Shown one piece after another: positions 7,621 to 16,150 of a stretch of 46,358 nt of DNA (position 1 is its first letter; each line of letters begins with the position of its first letter). Origin of the DNA: Flammeovirgaceae bacterium UBA2371 (GTDB lineage Bacteria > Bacteroidota > Bacteroidia > Cytophagales > Cyclobacteriaceae); the NCBI GenBank assembly GCA_002345965.1, contig DDTF01000058.1:121540-167897 (forward strand), in the 5' to 3' direction. The notes below the pieces were generated by a model. The model had not been told where the DNA came from. It saw only the letters and a list, made by a program, of their open reading frames with translations, and searched no databases. Both the position numbers and the translations under genes were made by a program.

Positions 7621-9538
7621 GGCGATGAGCGGTTACTCCATGGCCAGTATGTAGCTGTAGGATGTACAGCCCTGGAGCTGCATTGATCAGTTGAATCAAT
7701 TGACCTTCCTGGGTTGGTTCGGAAGTATAATTGACAAGCCGACCTGTTATATCATAGATACGAATGGCTTTTACTTTTCCCGCAACAGTGAATTGACCCC
7801 TTGAAGGGTTTGGGTAAAAAGCAATGTCATTTTTTTCCTCGGAGGGAAGGCCGGTAATCACACCATCTCCTTTACCAAAGACTGGCCTGATCATCAGGCT
7901 TCCTTTAAGGTTGACATTCTGTTCCCAGGCACCATTGATATTGAAAAATATTTTATCCCCTGAATCTGTATTTTTATCCAGGCCTACAGCAAGGACAGTT
8001 GAAGACGATTGCTTCCAGCCTACATAGAATTCATCTTTTACACCAACCAATCTAGACAGTGGCAATCGCCAAAAGTTATTTTTTGAATTTTGTTGAACAC
8101 TGACAATTTCACGATGAAGAGATGCGCCCGGATCACCCGTTAGATTTTTTAATATTTGAATTTCTATCGTATTAGTTTCGTCTGTATCAAATTTCGGGAA
8201 ATATAAATCAAGCGCAACGAGGGTGTCGGGATTGGAGGTTTTCATATCGAAATAGTAAGCCAGCAATGCTCCCGGCTGATTGAGTGCGGCACCGTACTCA
8301 GCTGTACCATCATCATAAGCGTAGTAATTATCCAGAATGTATTCAACCTGGGTGGTGTCATTGTGTCTGAAATCAATCGGAGCATATTTGATGCTATTGT
8401 AGTCGCCAAGTGGCGTAGCAATAGAGGGCTCAATATTGTCACCCGAGTTGATCCATAGCTTGAGTTTTATGCGAGCCGCTGAGTCAATCATCACCAAATC
8501 AGATATATCTGGGGGTGTTTGAATGGAAGTCTTTCTAAACTCCAATGGTTGCAAAGGGTTGCCTATGGATGTGGCCAGATCAAGTTGATGCGTATAAATA
8601 GTTTCAGTGCCGTTGCGATAAACAAACACGGAGTCTTCAGAGTCATAGTTGATAGGTTGTACATCACTCTGATTGGTGTTGCCTGGTATAAACTCCAGAT
8701 TATGCAGGGTAAGTATAGGGGAAGTCAGATGGGCTGCAGGGTCTTCCATAAAATGATCAAAGGGCATCGCATAATAACCATTGAGCATGGAAGCCATTGG
8801 AATGGAGATGGTTCTATCCGGATAACTGGTGTCGCTGCTGTTTCTTCCCTTGTTCACATACACATAATCTACATTCCATGTATCGTAAGGTCCGGAGAGC
8901 CTTCCAAAGCTTTGGATTTTAAATTGAAATTGGTTGTGATAGTATTGATCTCCGGAGATGGGAATCAATGTTTGTGTAAAAACAGTAGGATCAAGGCTTC
9001 CATTGTTTTCAATGGTGCGTACTGTTATCCATGCTCCGGTAGAGTTTTTGAAAAGCACCTGCAGCTGATCGCCCGGATCCGGAGCTTCACCATTGCCCTT
9101 GTATTGGTAGTAGAAACTGAGAAAGACACCTGTTCTTTGGGCAGGTGTAATTAGATCCAATGCGAGCTGTCGTGAGGTGAGTTGGTCGGCAACACCCTTT
9201 GCCAGTGGATCATTTGTAACATAAGGATTTCCGGATGCATCCAGGCCATCAAAAGTGATTACACCCAGAGAAGGAGGATTGATACCCATGCCGAAATTTA
9301 ATGTGACGGTACTTCCGCTTTCCCACAGCGTGTCATGGGGTACGTCTAATGAATTGGAAAATGAAAAATCATCCCAGAACGGGAGCGGCATGGGAGTAAG
9401 CTCCTGGGTGCGGGCACTTGATCTATTTTTTTTTGTATTGTTTTCTCTGGGTAATGGCACGAGTGTGAATTGTGCATACACCATCTGAGTGGATATCACA
9501 AAGAGAAATACCAACCAACATCCAATATTAATTTTCAT
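7607..9538 (-). CDS. T9SS type A sorting-domain secreted protein
   Basis: 643 residues from the ATG at 9538, which opens a signal peptide (MKINIGCWLVFLFVIS...VYAQ); an upstream alternative start would place 25 non-signal residues before it. The C-terminal 75 residues (FYPNPSRGQFTV ... GRLVNY ... GLYILQL) are a type A T9SS sorting domain, so the protein crosses the outer membrane by the type IX system and is released or anchored to the surface. The middle is beta-rich with no catalytic motif I recognise; aromatic and Asp/Gly-rich stretches suggest adhesin-like jelly-roll modules. The start overlaps the upstream PASTA gene by 11 bases, making it the last gene of a ddl-PASTA-T9SS operon. Confidence 0.85.
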   Translation of the reverse strand: MKINIGCWLVFLFVISTQMVYAQFTLVPLPRENNTKKNRSSARTQELTPMPLPFWDDFSFSNSLDVPHDTLWESGSTVTLNFGMGINPPSLGVITFDGLDASGNPYVTNDPLAKGVADQLTSRQLALDLITPAQRTGVFLSFYYQYKGNGEAPDPGDQLQVLFKNSTGAWITVRTIENNGSLDPTVFTQTLIPISGDQYYHNQFQFKIQSFGRLSGPYDTWNVDYVYVNKGRNSSDTSYPDRTISIPMASMLNGYYAMPFDHFMEDPAAHLTSPILTLHNLEFIPGNTNQSDVQPINYDSEDSVFVYRNGTETIYTHQLDLATSIGNPLQPLEFRKTSIQTPPDISDLVMIDSAARIKLKLWINSGDNIEPSIATPLGDYNSIKYAPIDFRHNDTTQVEYILDNYYAYDDGTAEYGAALNQPGALLAYYFDMKTSNPDTLVALDLYFPKFDTDETNTIEIQILKNLTGDPGASLHREIVSVQQNSKNNFWRLPLSRLVGVKDEFYVGWKQSSSTVLAVGLDKNTDSGDKIFFNINGAWEQNVNLKGSLMIRPVFGKGDGVITGLPSEEKNDIAFYPNPSRGQFTVAGKVKAIRIYDITGRLVNYTSEPTQEGQLIQLINAAPGLYILQLHTGHGVTAHRLKVD

Positions 9539-10343
9539 CCGAATCGGGCTCTTCTTCCTGATTATCTGGCTCTTTATATCCTGGTGGTGCGAGCCATATA
9601 TCAATTGGATCACCTACTCGCACTTGTTCGTTTACTTCGGGGAACTGCTTATAAACGACAGGATTGGTACCTGTAGTATCGATGCCGGCAGGGATTTCAA
9701 TATTTCCAAGGTGCAAGTTCCAGCCCTGCAATTTAAATAGAGCTGTCTCATAGCTATCGCCAATTAAACTGCCTAATCTGAAATCTGATCGGCCATAACC
9801 ATCTCCAACCACCAAATCAATGGTAGCTCCTTTTGGAACACGTGTACCTGCTTTAATGGGCTTGCCCATGTACCGCATTTCCTTGACGAGGTTAAGAAAA
9901 GGGCTGGATTGCAGGATGATATGTCCTCTCCTTAGTTCGTTGCTCTTAAGCACAACTTCCGCATTGATGCGTGAGCGATCCACAAGCTCGGGCATGGGCA
10001 CAGTAGGAGGGGTAACGCGGTTCAGTGTGATGTATATTTTTCTATTCTCCTTCACATTGGCACCTGGTTTGGGAAACTGCTGCAAAACAGTCAATGGAGG
10101 ATAATCTTCTGAGTAGGAGGAATCACTGATTTCATAGCGCAAATCGTGACCTGATAAAAATTCATCTATTTTATCCATTTCCATGCCTTCCAAATCAGGA
10201 ACGGTAATGGTTTCACCATGATTGGTGCTATTGGGCAAAAAGATGTAAAAATAAAACAAGGAAAGAAATGCCACTAAACCCACTGCAATGGAAAGGTTGA
10301 CTATTAAAGACCCTAGGGTATTGGATTGAAATCTGAATTGCAT
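9528..10343 (-). CDS. Single-pass membrane protein with three PASTA domains
   Basis: 271 residues. A short cytoplasmic start is followed by one membrane helix (about residues 12-36, IVNLSIAVGLVAFLSLFYFY) and then three PASTA repeats (about 45-112, 113-185, 186-255), each with a VPxLxG- or LIGDSY-like opening and a closing strand ending in xVSxG-type turns. The tail is acidic and Asn/Pro-rich. PASTA domains bind muropeptides or unlinked peptidoglycan, usually on Ser/Thr kinases or penicillin-binding proteins; here no kinase or transpeptidase is attached. It lies 3 bp downstream of ddl, which supports a role in wall sensing or synthesis in the periplasm. Confidence 0.87.
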   Translation of the reverse strand: MQFRFQSNTLGSLIVNLSIAVGLVAFLSLFYFYIFLPNSTNHGETITVPDLEGMEMDKIDEFLSGHDLRYEISDSSYSEDYPPLTVLQQFPKPGANVKENRKIYITLNRVTPPTVPMPELVDRSRINAEVVLKSNELRRGHIILQSSPFLNLVKEMRYMGKPIKAGTRVPKGATIDLVVGDGYGRSDFRLGSLIGDSYETALFKLQGWNLHLGNIEIPAGIDTTGTNPVVYKQFPEVNEQVRVGDPIDIWLAPPGYKEPDNQEEEPDSDEN

Positions 10344-10346
10344 AAG

Positions 10347-11426
10347 TTAAAACTTCAGGGATGATTGAAATTCCTTTTCTGTCCTTTGAGAATTCTTATA
10401 TCGCTCCAATCCCAATGTTATCAACCTGGAAATAAGCTCAGTAAAAGAAACACCTCGCTCTTTCCACATCATGGGATACATGCTGGAGTTGGTAAAACCG
10501 GGAATAGTATTGATTTCGTTCACGTAGACTTTTCCGCTTTCGCTGAGAAATAAATCCACGCGGGAGAAATCCTCACACTGAAGTTGTTGGTAAGCTTTTA
10601 TAGAAACCGATCGAATGGTATCACTTATCGCATTATCCAATTGTGCCGGCACTTCAATCTTTACAGCTTCACCATCCACATACTTGGCGTCAAAAGTGTA
10701 AAATTCATAATTGGAGCTAATAATAATTTCTCCCGGAAGAGATGCTTCTGGTGGCTGATTACCCAAAATGGCACATTCAATTTCCCTACCTTTCACATAT
10801 TCTTCCAACAACACACAATCATCGTACTTGAATGAGTCTTGTAGGGCCAGATCAAAGTCTTCCTTACTCTTTACTTTGGAAACACCTACCGAAGATCCCA
10901 GATTGGCGGCTTTCACCATAAAGGGCAATCCCAGCTTTTTCTTCACTTCATCAAAATGGATTGCATCGCGCTGGTCGTGACGGAAGAAAAGAAAATCGGT
11001 GACGGGTATACCAGCCTGCTGCATCAATTGCTTGGCCACCAGCTTGCTCATGGAAACCGATGAGCCAAGAACGCCAGTACCCACCATGGGAATGCTCATG
11101 GCTTTGAGTAGTCCCTGGATACTGCCGTCTTCACCGTCAGTGCCATGAAGAACAGGAAAGGCCACATCCAAAGAGAATAAATTTCCCTTTTCGTCTTCGA
11201 AGCGAGGATTTTCAGCATCTAAATGCAGTTTTAACTTGCTCCCTTTTTCAATTTCTTTACTCACCGATGGGGTTAAGTACCAAACTCCTTTGGTGGAAAT
11301 CCCTATGCACAGGGTTTCATACAGGTGCTTGTCTATATAGGATTCAATATTGCGAGCTGAGTTGATGGAAACACCGTGTTCTACCGATCGACCGCCATAA
11401 AGAATACCCACTTTTAATTTCGTCAT
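10347..11426 (-). CDS. ddl: D-alanine--D-alanine ligase
   Basis: Cytoplasmic ATP-grasp enzyme joining two D-Ala for the peptidoglycan stem peptide. 359 residues from the ATG at 11426 (MTKLKVGILYGGRSVEH); a GTG six bases upstream is less likely. Signature elements: GGRSVEHGVSINSA near the start, PVLHGTDGEDGSIQGLL, the ATP-binding FMVKAANLGSSVGVSK, LEEYVKGREIE, and the metal/substrate site VNEINTIPGFTNSSMYP. Length and motifs are complete. First gene of the operon leading to the PASTA protein. A near-consensus -7 box CATATTTG (minus strand, 11446-11453) lies 20 bp upstream. Confidence 0.95.
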   Translation of the reverse strand: MTKLKVGILYGGRSVEHGVSINSARNIESYIDKHLYETLCIGISTKGVWYLTPSVSKEIEKGSKLKLHLDAENPRFEDEKGNLFSLDVAFPVLHGTDGEDGSIQGLLKAMSIPMVGTGVLGSSVSMSKLVAKQLMQQAGIPVTDFLFFRHDQRDAIHFDEVKKKLGLPFMVKAANLGSSVGVSKVKSKEDFDLALQDSFKYDDCVLLEEYVKGREIECAILGNQPPEASLPGEIIISSNYEFYTFDAKYVDGEAVKIEVPAQLDNAISDTIRSVSIKAYQQLQCEDFSRVDLFLSESGKVYVNEINTIPGFTNSSMYPMMWKERGVSFTELISRLITLGLERYKNSQRTEKEFQSSLKF

Positions 11427-11445
11427 GCACACTAATTTACAACCT

Positions 11446-11453
11446 CAAATATG
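11446..11453 (-). promoter_or_regulatory. Possible -7 promoter element for ddl
   Basis: Reads CATATTTG on the minus strand, seven of eight matches to the Bacteroidota -7 consensus TAnnTTTG. It lies 20 bp before the ddl ATG. No clear TTTG -33 box is present at the usual distance, so this is tentative. Confidence 0.3.
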
Positions 11454-11506
11454 CCCAGTATTTACCTGATTTCCACTAAAAAAATAGGGCAATATGGAAA
11501 ATTCGG

Positions 11507-14503
11507 CTAACGGGTAATAAAGACTTTAGTTGACTCAATTCGGTTGGCAACCTGAAGCCTCAAAATATAAATACCAGCTCGCTGATTACTCATATCAATG
11601 GTGTAGGTCTGGTTCAGGTTGTCGGCAAGCAGGTTGTCCAACACCACCTGGCCCATGGTATTGTAAATCTGAAGTCGTGAAGTTTCCTTCTCTGTCAGAT
11701 TAAAGGTTATTTTAATTTGATCAAAGGAGGTGGTGTACACACTGTACAGGTCTGTAGTCTCTGGTGGGGACGGATTGTCATCATTAAATAATTCAATATC
11801 ATCGAGATACAAGTTATTGCCATTGTCATTGATGGCAACAAATGCCAGCCGTACATTTTGTTCTCCGGTAAGGCTGTTGAGATTGATAAATTGTTCTCGC
11901 CAGTCCGGATCGCTTACAGGTATCCAGGCCGCAGTGCTGCTGCCCGATGAAAATTGATTCCCCGATTGATCAAAGTGAGTTTGTGTAAAGGTATTCCCTC
12001 CATCTATGGAAGAAAGCAGCTTCAAGCGTTCTGTCCCTTTTGGACTTAATGCATAACTCACATCAAAAAACAGACTGGCTTTGATGCTTTTGGAAAAATC
12101 CAGAACCGGACTCACCAACCAGGCCTCATCTGTTTTCGAAGTATTGCTGAACGCACGATACACGAGTGACGTCCCTTTGTTGGTAGTAGTTAATTCCCAA
12201 TTGAGCATTTGCCCCTGGCTTACAATCGTCCATTGGTCCTGAAAGGATACGTTGAAATTTTGTCTGACAGGAATGGTTTCGTTGAAAAGGTTAACAACCA
12301 CTTTTCTTGTTAAGGAATTGTTGGAGGGTGCTTCATCTACCGAACCATTAGGCTCAAGAAGTGTAAATGTAATTTCATTGGTGCCGTTGTTTAAAACAAT
12401 AGGATCAAGGGTTAACTCCAGGTCTTCTCCTGTTTGAAGCGTTAAATTAGTGAATGGTTTAGTGCCAGTGACAATCCCGTTTATCTTGGTTTCCACTTTT
12501 ACTTCCGTAATAGGAATGCTCCCTTCATTTCTCATACGGATCACAGGTGTAAGGTTATTTTTGTTCACCACAGGAGACGGGCTTTTAATTTCTTTGAGCG
12601 CTGCATCGGTAAGATCTCCTGCGAAAACAAAAACATTGTCGAGGAAGAGATTATTGCCATTTCCGTTTTGACCTACAAACACCACCTGCAAATTTCCCGA
12701 CCCTATAAATGGATTGAGTGAAATGGTTTCCGTTTTCCATTGCGAAGCGCTGGAGGGCGTAAAGGCATTGGCGGTGGTGGTAGAGGTAGCCAGTGCCGAA
12801 CCAAACTTGTTAAATACTTCTATCCCTGCGCTCAGGTCCGGGTTACAATCATTGACAATCAACACTTTTAATCCGTCAATTAAAGTGCTGCTGGGAAAAT
12901 TGGCGTGAGAATAGTCAAATCTTAACAGTGCTGCGGTAGCACCATCCAGATTCACAACAGGAGTTAACAGTCGATCTACCACACCTTTTTCTTCATAATC
13001 ATAAAAATTGATGTACATGGCTTTATTACCCGTTACTCCATTCGGAGCGGATACATTGGTCCAGGTGGTGCGCTGGTCTGGATTTTGAATAACCCAATCA
13101 GCGGGTGTCGTATCAAAAAACTCAAAAAATGGGATGCTGGCAACAACAGGAACTTCGCTGATATGTGTTATGATGTTGTCAGAGGCTTTCCCATCGGCAA
13201 CACCATTGGTCAGCAGAATTTCAAAACTTATTGTAGTGGAACTGGGGGAAGGTAAATTGATTGCATTAAAGTTGATGCTGGCAATATCAAGTGGATTTAA
13301 ACTGAGCGCTACATCCTTTACCTCTTGTACAACGCCATTTACTTTAAATTGAATTCTTGCAGTGTTGATTGCATTGGTACCATAGTTCCTCACTTCAAGG
13401 CTGGGCGCGATCGTGCCCCCGCAGGAAGTAGTGCCCGGATTCAGGATTTCCCTCAATCCAAGATCATTGGCCACGGGTGCAGGATCCTGAGATCCCAGGG
13501 ATGTGGTGAGGCTCGCCCTTCTGGGACTGTTTTGTAGAATAATTTCCATCCTGCTTACCTGACCCTTCGTAAACAAATTCATGCAGGCGTCATTGGTGTA
13601 GTCCAGGTAGTTTTGAAACATTTTGTTGTTGGAGCAACTTACCTGAGGGTGACTGGGGCAACCTGTTGTTTCACTCGACTGAGGTGGAGTATCACTTACA
13701 TAATCAGTGCCGCTGCAACTGCTCACATCTCCCCAAATGTGCCTCAGACCAAAAAAGTGACCGATCTCATGGGTAGCGGTTCTGCCTTTGTTAAACTGGG
13801 GCTCCAGATCAAAAGGACCATCATCAATGGACCCCACATCTCTGTAGTTGAGCACAACCCCATCCGTCAGCGGGTCTGAGGAGGAATTTTCCAAACCAGG
13901 CAACCCAGACTCCGGAAATTGTGCGTAACCGATAAAATTGGAAGGGTCCTGGAAGTTGATGACCCAGATGTTTAGATAATCTTGCGAAGGCCAGTAGCTC
14001 AGCGACTTGAATTCCAGATTGTCGGCCAGGGTCCAGCCTGTTTTTGTTCCTTGTACACGCTCTATACCAGTGGTAGCAAGTCCTTCCGGGTCTTGTTTGG
14101 CTAAAACAAATTCAATATCGAGATTACCTGCTACAGAAAGAAATTCCGGAGGGGTCTGTCCTGCATCTGTATTGAGCCTTCTAAAATCCTTGTTCAGCAC
14201 ATTGATTTGAGAAATAAGCTGGGCATCGGGAATATTGGTGCCTGTTCCTGGCGCTTCTCCATTATGTATAACATGAAACACAACAGGGATCACATAAGTA
14301 GCTGCTCTGGAACCCTCAGTGTCAAAGCTTTTTATCCGTGGCGCTACATGTTGTTTGCTGATCCAGTTTTCAAATTGAATGTCCTGAATAGAATATTGCG
14401 GATTGTGTTGCTTTTGATATTCTACCGTGGCACAACGTTGCTGCCCGCTGGCCTGAAAGACCGAACCAATTCCCAATAAAAAAACATAAAGAAATTTTCT
14501 CAC
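11507..14503 (-). CDS. T9SS-exported M43 (pappalysin/cytophagalysin-type) metalloprotease
   Basis: 998-residue secreted zinc protease. Start is GTG at 14503, followed at once by a signal peptide (MRKFLYVFLLGIGSVFQASG). The metzincin zinc motif is HEIGHFFGLRH, residues 245-255 (His245, His249, His255; catalytic Glu246), followed by WGD and a downstream CMNLFT segment that suits the Met-turn. After the catalytic domain come CARDB-like strands and two choice-of-anchor J modules, each ending in NNLFLDNVFVF or NNLYLDDIELF. The last about 75 residues (LQIYNTMGQVV ... AGIYILRLQ) are a type A T9SS sorting domain. It likely digests extracellular protein. Transcribed alone. Confidence 0.92.
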   Translation of the reverse strand: MRKFLYVFLLGIGSVFQASGQQRCATVEYQKQHNPQYSIQDIQFENWISKQHVAPRIKSFDTEGSRAATYVIPVVFHVIHNGEAPGTGTNIPDAQLISQINVLNKDFRRLNTDAGQTPPEFLSVAGNLDIEFVLAKQDPEGLATTGIERVQGTKTGWTLADNLEFKSLSYWPSQDYLNIWVINFQDPSNFIGYAQFPESGLPGLENSSSDPLTDGVVLNYRDVGSIDDGPFDLEPQFNKGRTATHEIGHFFGLRHIWGDVSSCSGTDYVSDTPPQSSETTGCPSHPQVSCSNNKMFQNYLDYTNDACMNLFTKGQVSRMEIILQNSPRRASLTTSLGSQDPAPVANDLGLREILNPGTTSCGGTIAPSLEVRNYGTNAINTARIQFKVNGVVQEVKDVALSLNPLDIASINFNAINLPSPSSTTISFEILLTNGVADGKASDNIITHISEVPVVASIPFFEFFDTTPADWVIQNPDQRTTWTNVSAPNGVTGNKAMYINFYDYEEKGVVDRLLTPVVNLDGATAALLRFDYSHANFPSSTLIDGLKVLIVNDCNPDLSAGIEVFNKFGSALATSTTTANAFTPSSASQWKTETISLNPFIGSGNLQVVFVGQNGNGNNLFLDNVFVFAGDLTDAALKEIKSPSPVVNKNNLTPVIRMRNEGSIPITEVKVETKINGIVTGTKPFTNLTLQTGEDLELTLDPIVLNNGTNEITFTLLEPNGSVDEAPSNNSLTRKVVVNLFNETIPVRQNFNVSFQDQWTIVSQGQMLNWELTTTNKGTSLVYRAFSNTSKTDEAWLVSPVLDFSKSIKASLFFDVSYALSPKGTERLKLLSSIDGGNTFTQTHFDQSGNQFSSGSSTAAWIPVSDPDWREQFINLNSLTGEQNVRLAFVAINDNGNNLYLDDIELFNDDNPSPPETTDLYSVYTTSFDQIKITFNLTEKETSRLQIYNTMGQVVLDNLLADNLNQTYTIDMSNQRAGIYILRLQVANRIESTKVFITR

Positions 14504-14613
14504 AATACTGAAATTGTTCGGTTAAATAGCCATTAGAGCTTATGAAGGCATAAACGTTTAACGCTAATTTATCTAAAACTATGTCTTAATGGGCTAAAAA
14601 GAAAAGCTGTAAC

Positions 14614-14880
14614 CTAGGCGGGGGTCATATTCACAACTTCAATGGTACCGATTTCCGGTACTGACTTTTTGATGGCTTCTTCCACGCCTGCCTTAAAAGT
14701 CATGGTAGACATGGGGCAGCTTCCACAATTGCCAACAAATTCCAGTTTCAATTTCTTGTCCTTGGTAATTTCAAGCACGCGCACGTTGCCTCCATCCATG
14801 ATCAGGTAGGGGCGAATGTTATCCAGGGCAGCTTCCACCCGTACACCCAAATCGTCTTTTTTTATTTTTGCGCTACTCAT
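14614..14880 (-). CDS. NifU C-terminal-domain Fe-S scaffold protein
   Basis: 88 residues, a single NifU C-terminal (Nfu) domain. The hallmark is MDGGNVRVLEI followed by the cluster-binding pair in GNCGSCPMS (Cys52, Cys55). Nfu proteins carry a [4Fe-4S] cluster on a dimer and pass it to apoproteins. The start codon shares one base with the stop of the upstream Mrp-type ATPase gene (TAATG), so the two are co-translated and probably work together in Fe-S delivery. Confidence 0.93.
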   Translation of the reverse strand: MSSAKIKKDDLGVRVEAALDNIRPYLIMDGGNVRVLEITKDKKLKLEFVGNCGSCPMSTMTFKAGVEEAIKKSVPEIGTIEVVNMTPA

Positions 14881-15980
14881 TATGCATTCATTTCTACCTT
14901 CTTGGTCTGAGCAAAGTTAGCATTTCTTATGGCAATCTGTCTTGCCATAGATTCAGCCAATTCTTTAAAGGCTTCAGCCGTCACTCCTTCTTTCATCACT
15001 GCCGGTAACCCACTGTCTCCGCTTTCGCGTATCGACTGTACCAAAGGTATCTGACCTAGCAGGGGAACGCCATACTTCTCAGATAAGTTCTTGCCGCCAT
15101 CTTTACCAAAGATATAGTATTTGTTGTCGGGTAATTCTTCGGGAGTGAAATAGGCCATATTTTCTACAATCCCTAATACAGGTACATTGATCTGCGGTTG
15201 TTTAAACATGGCCAAACCTCTGGTGGCATCCGCAAGGGCTACTTTCTGAGGGGTGGTTACAATAATGGCACCGGTTACTGGCACAGTTTGTACTAAAGTG
15301 AGGTGGATGTCGCTGGTACCTGGGGGCATGTCAATAAATAAATAATCCAGCTCCCCCCAGTCTGCATCACTGATAAATTGCTTTAAGGCTGAACTGGCCA
15401 TGGGGCCTCGCCACACTACCGGGCTGTCGGGAGGTGTGAGAAAACCGATGGACAGCAACTTCACCCCATACTGTTCCAGGGGTTGTATAATATTTTTACC
15501 GTTGACCACCTTTACTTCGGGTTGCTCATGCTCGCAGTTGAACATCACCGGCACTGAGGGTCCGTAAATGTCGGCATCAATGAGACCTACTTTGGCCCCC
15601 ATACTGGCCAGGGCTACGGCCAGGTTGGCGGTAACAGTCGATTTGCCAACACCTCCTTTTCCGGAGGCGATGGCAATAATATTTTTAACACCGGTGAGCA
15701 CAGGTGTATTGTCCCTGGTGGAAGTAACTGAAGAGCTCATCGTAATGTCCAATTCCATGTCTTCTCCAATCACCTTTCTTACGGCCTGCTCGCAATCCTT
15801 GCGGATCATTTCCTTCAAAGGACAGGCAGGAGTGGTTAGCATCACGGTAAAAGCGACCTTTTCAGGGCTTACCGATATGCCCTGTACCATATTCAGGGTG
15901 ATTAAATCTTTGTGAAGATCCGGGTCTTGAACCGTAGATAGTGCTGCAATGATGTCTTTTTCTGAATATTTCATCCTCAT
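14880..15980 (-). CDS. apbC: Mrp/NBP35-family Fe-S carrier ATPase
   Basis: 366 residues (from 15980; MKYSEKD at 15974 is an equally good start). Residues about 5-95 form an MIP18/DUF59 domain with the conserved Cys in TTPACPLKEM. The rest is a deviant-Walker P-loop ATPase: GKGGVGKSTVTANLAVALA, DADIYGPSVP, FIDMPPGTSDIHLTL. Mrp/ApbC proteins move Fe-S clusters to target enzymes in the cytoplasm. The usual C-terminal CxxC after ENM is absent: the segment reads ENMAYFTPEELPDNKYYIFG. I believe this is the usual form in the phylum. Coupled to the NifU-type gene downstream. Confidence 0.92.
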   Translation of the reverse strand: MRMKYSEKDIIAALSTVQDPDLHKDLITLNMVQGISVSPEKVAFTVMLTTPACPLKEMIRKDCEQAVRKVIGEDMELDITMSSSVTSTRDNTPVLTGVKNIIAIASGKGGVGKSTVTANLAVALASMGAKVGLIDADIYGPSVPVMFNCEHEQPEVKVVNGKNIIQPLEQYGVKLLSIGFLTPPDSPVVWRGPMASSALKQFISDADWGELDYLFIDMPPGTSDIHLTLVQTVPVTGAIIVTTPQKVALADATRGLAMFKQPQINVPVLGIVENMAYFTPEELPDNKYYIFGKDGGKNLSEKYGVPLLGQIPLVQSIRESGDSGLPAVMKEGVTAEAFKELAESMARQIAIRNANFAQTKKVEMNA

Positions 15981-16123
15981 CGATTAATTCGTTGCAATTT
16001 AGGTCTAAACACCCAAGTCTGTAGTCCTATTTTTATGCTTTTTTGCCTTTTCAACTCATTTTTATGCCTGTGCTGGGGTAACTTTAGTTTAGTTGATATC
16101 CAAACACGCAAAGCATAAAAAAG

Positions 16124-16131
16124 TATCTTTG
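16124..16131 (+). promoter_or_regulatory. -7 promoter element for dnaG
   Basis: TATCTTTG is an exact match to the Bacteroidota -7 consensus TAnnTTTG and ends 19 bp before the dnaG TTG start, leaving a leader of roughly 14 bases. No good TTTG -33 box is found at the standard 19-21 bp spacing. Confidence 0.5.
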
Positions 16132-16150
16132 TGGCCTCAATTTTTTCAAT

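Noticed and set aside
8519..9154. 211-codon plus-strand ORF
   Set aside because: Fully antisense to the T9SS cargo gene, which has a clear signal peptide and sorting domain; composition looks like a frame shadow.
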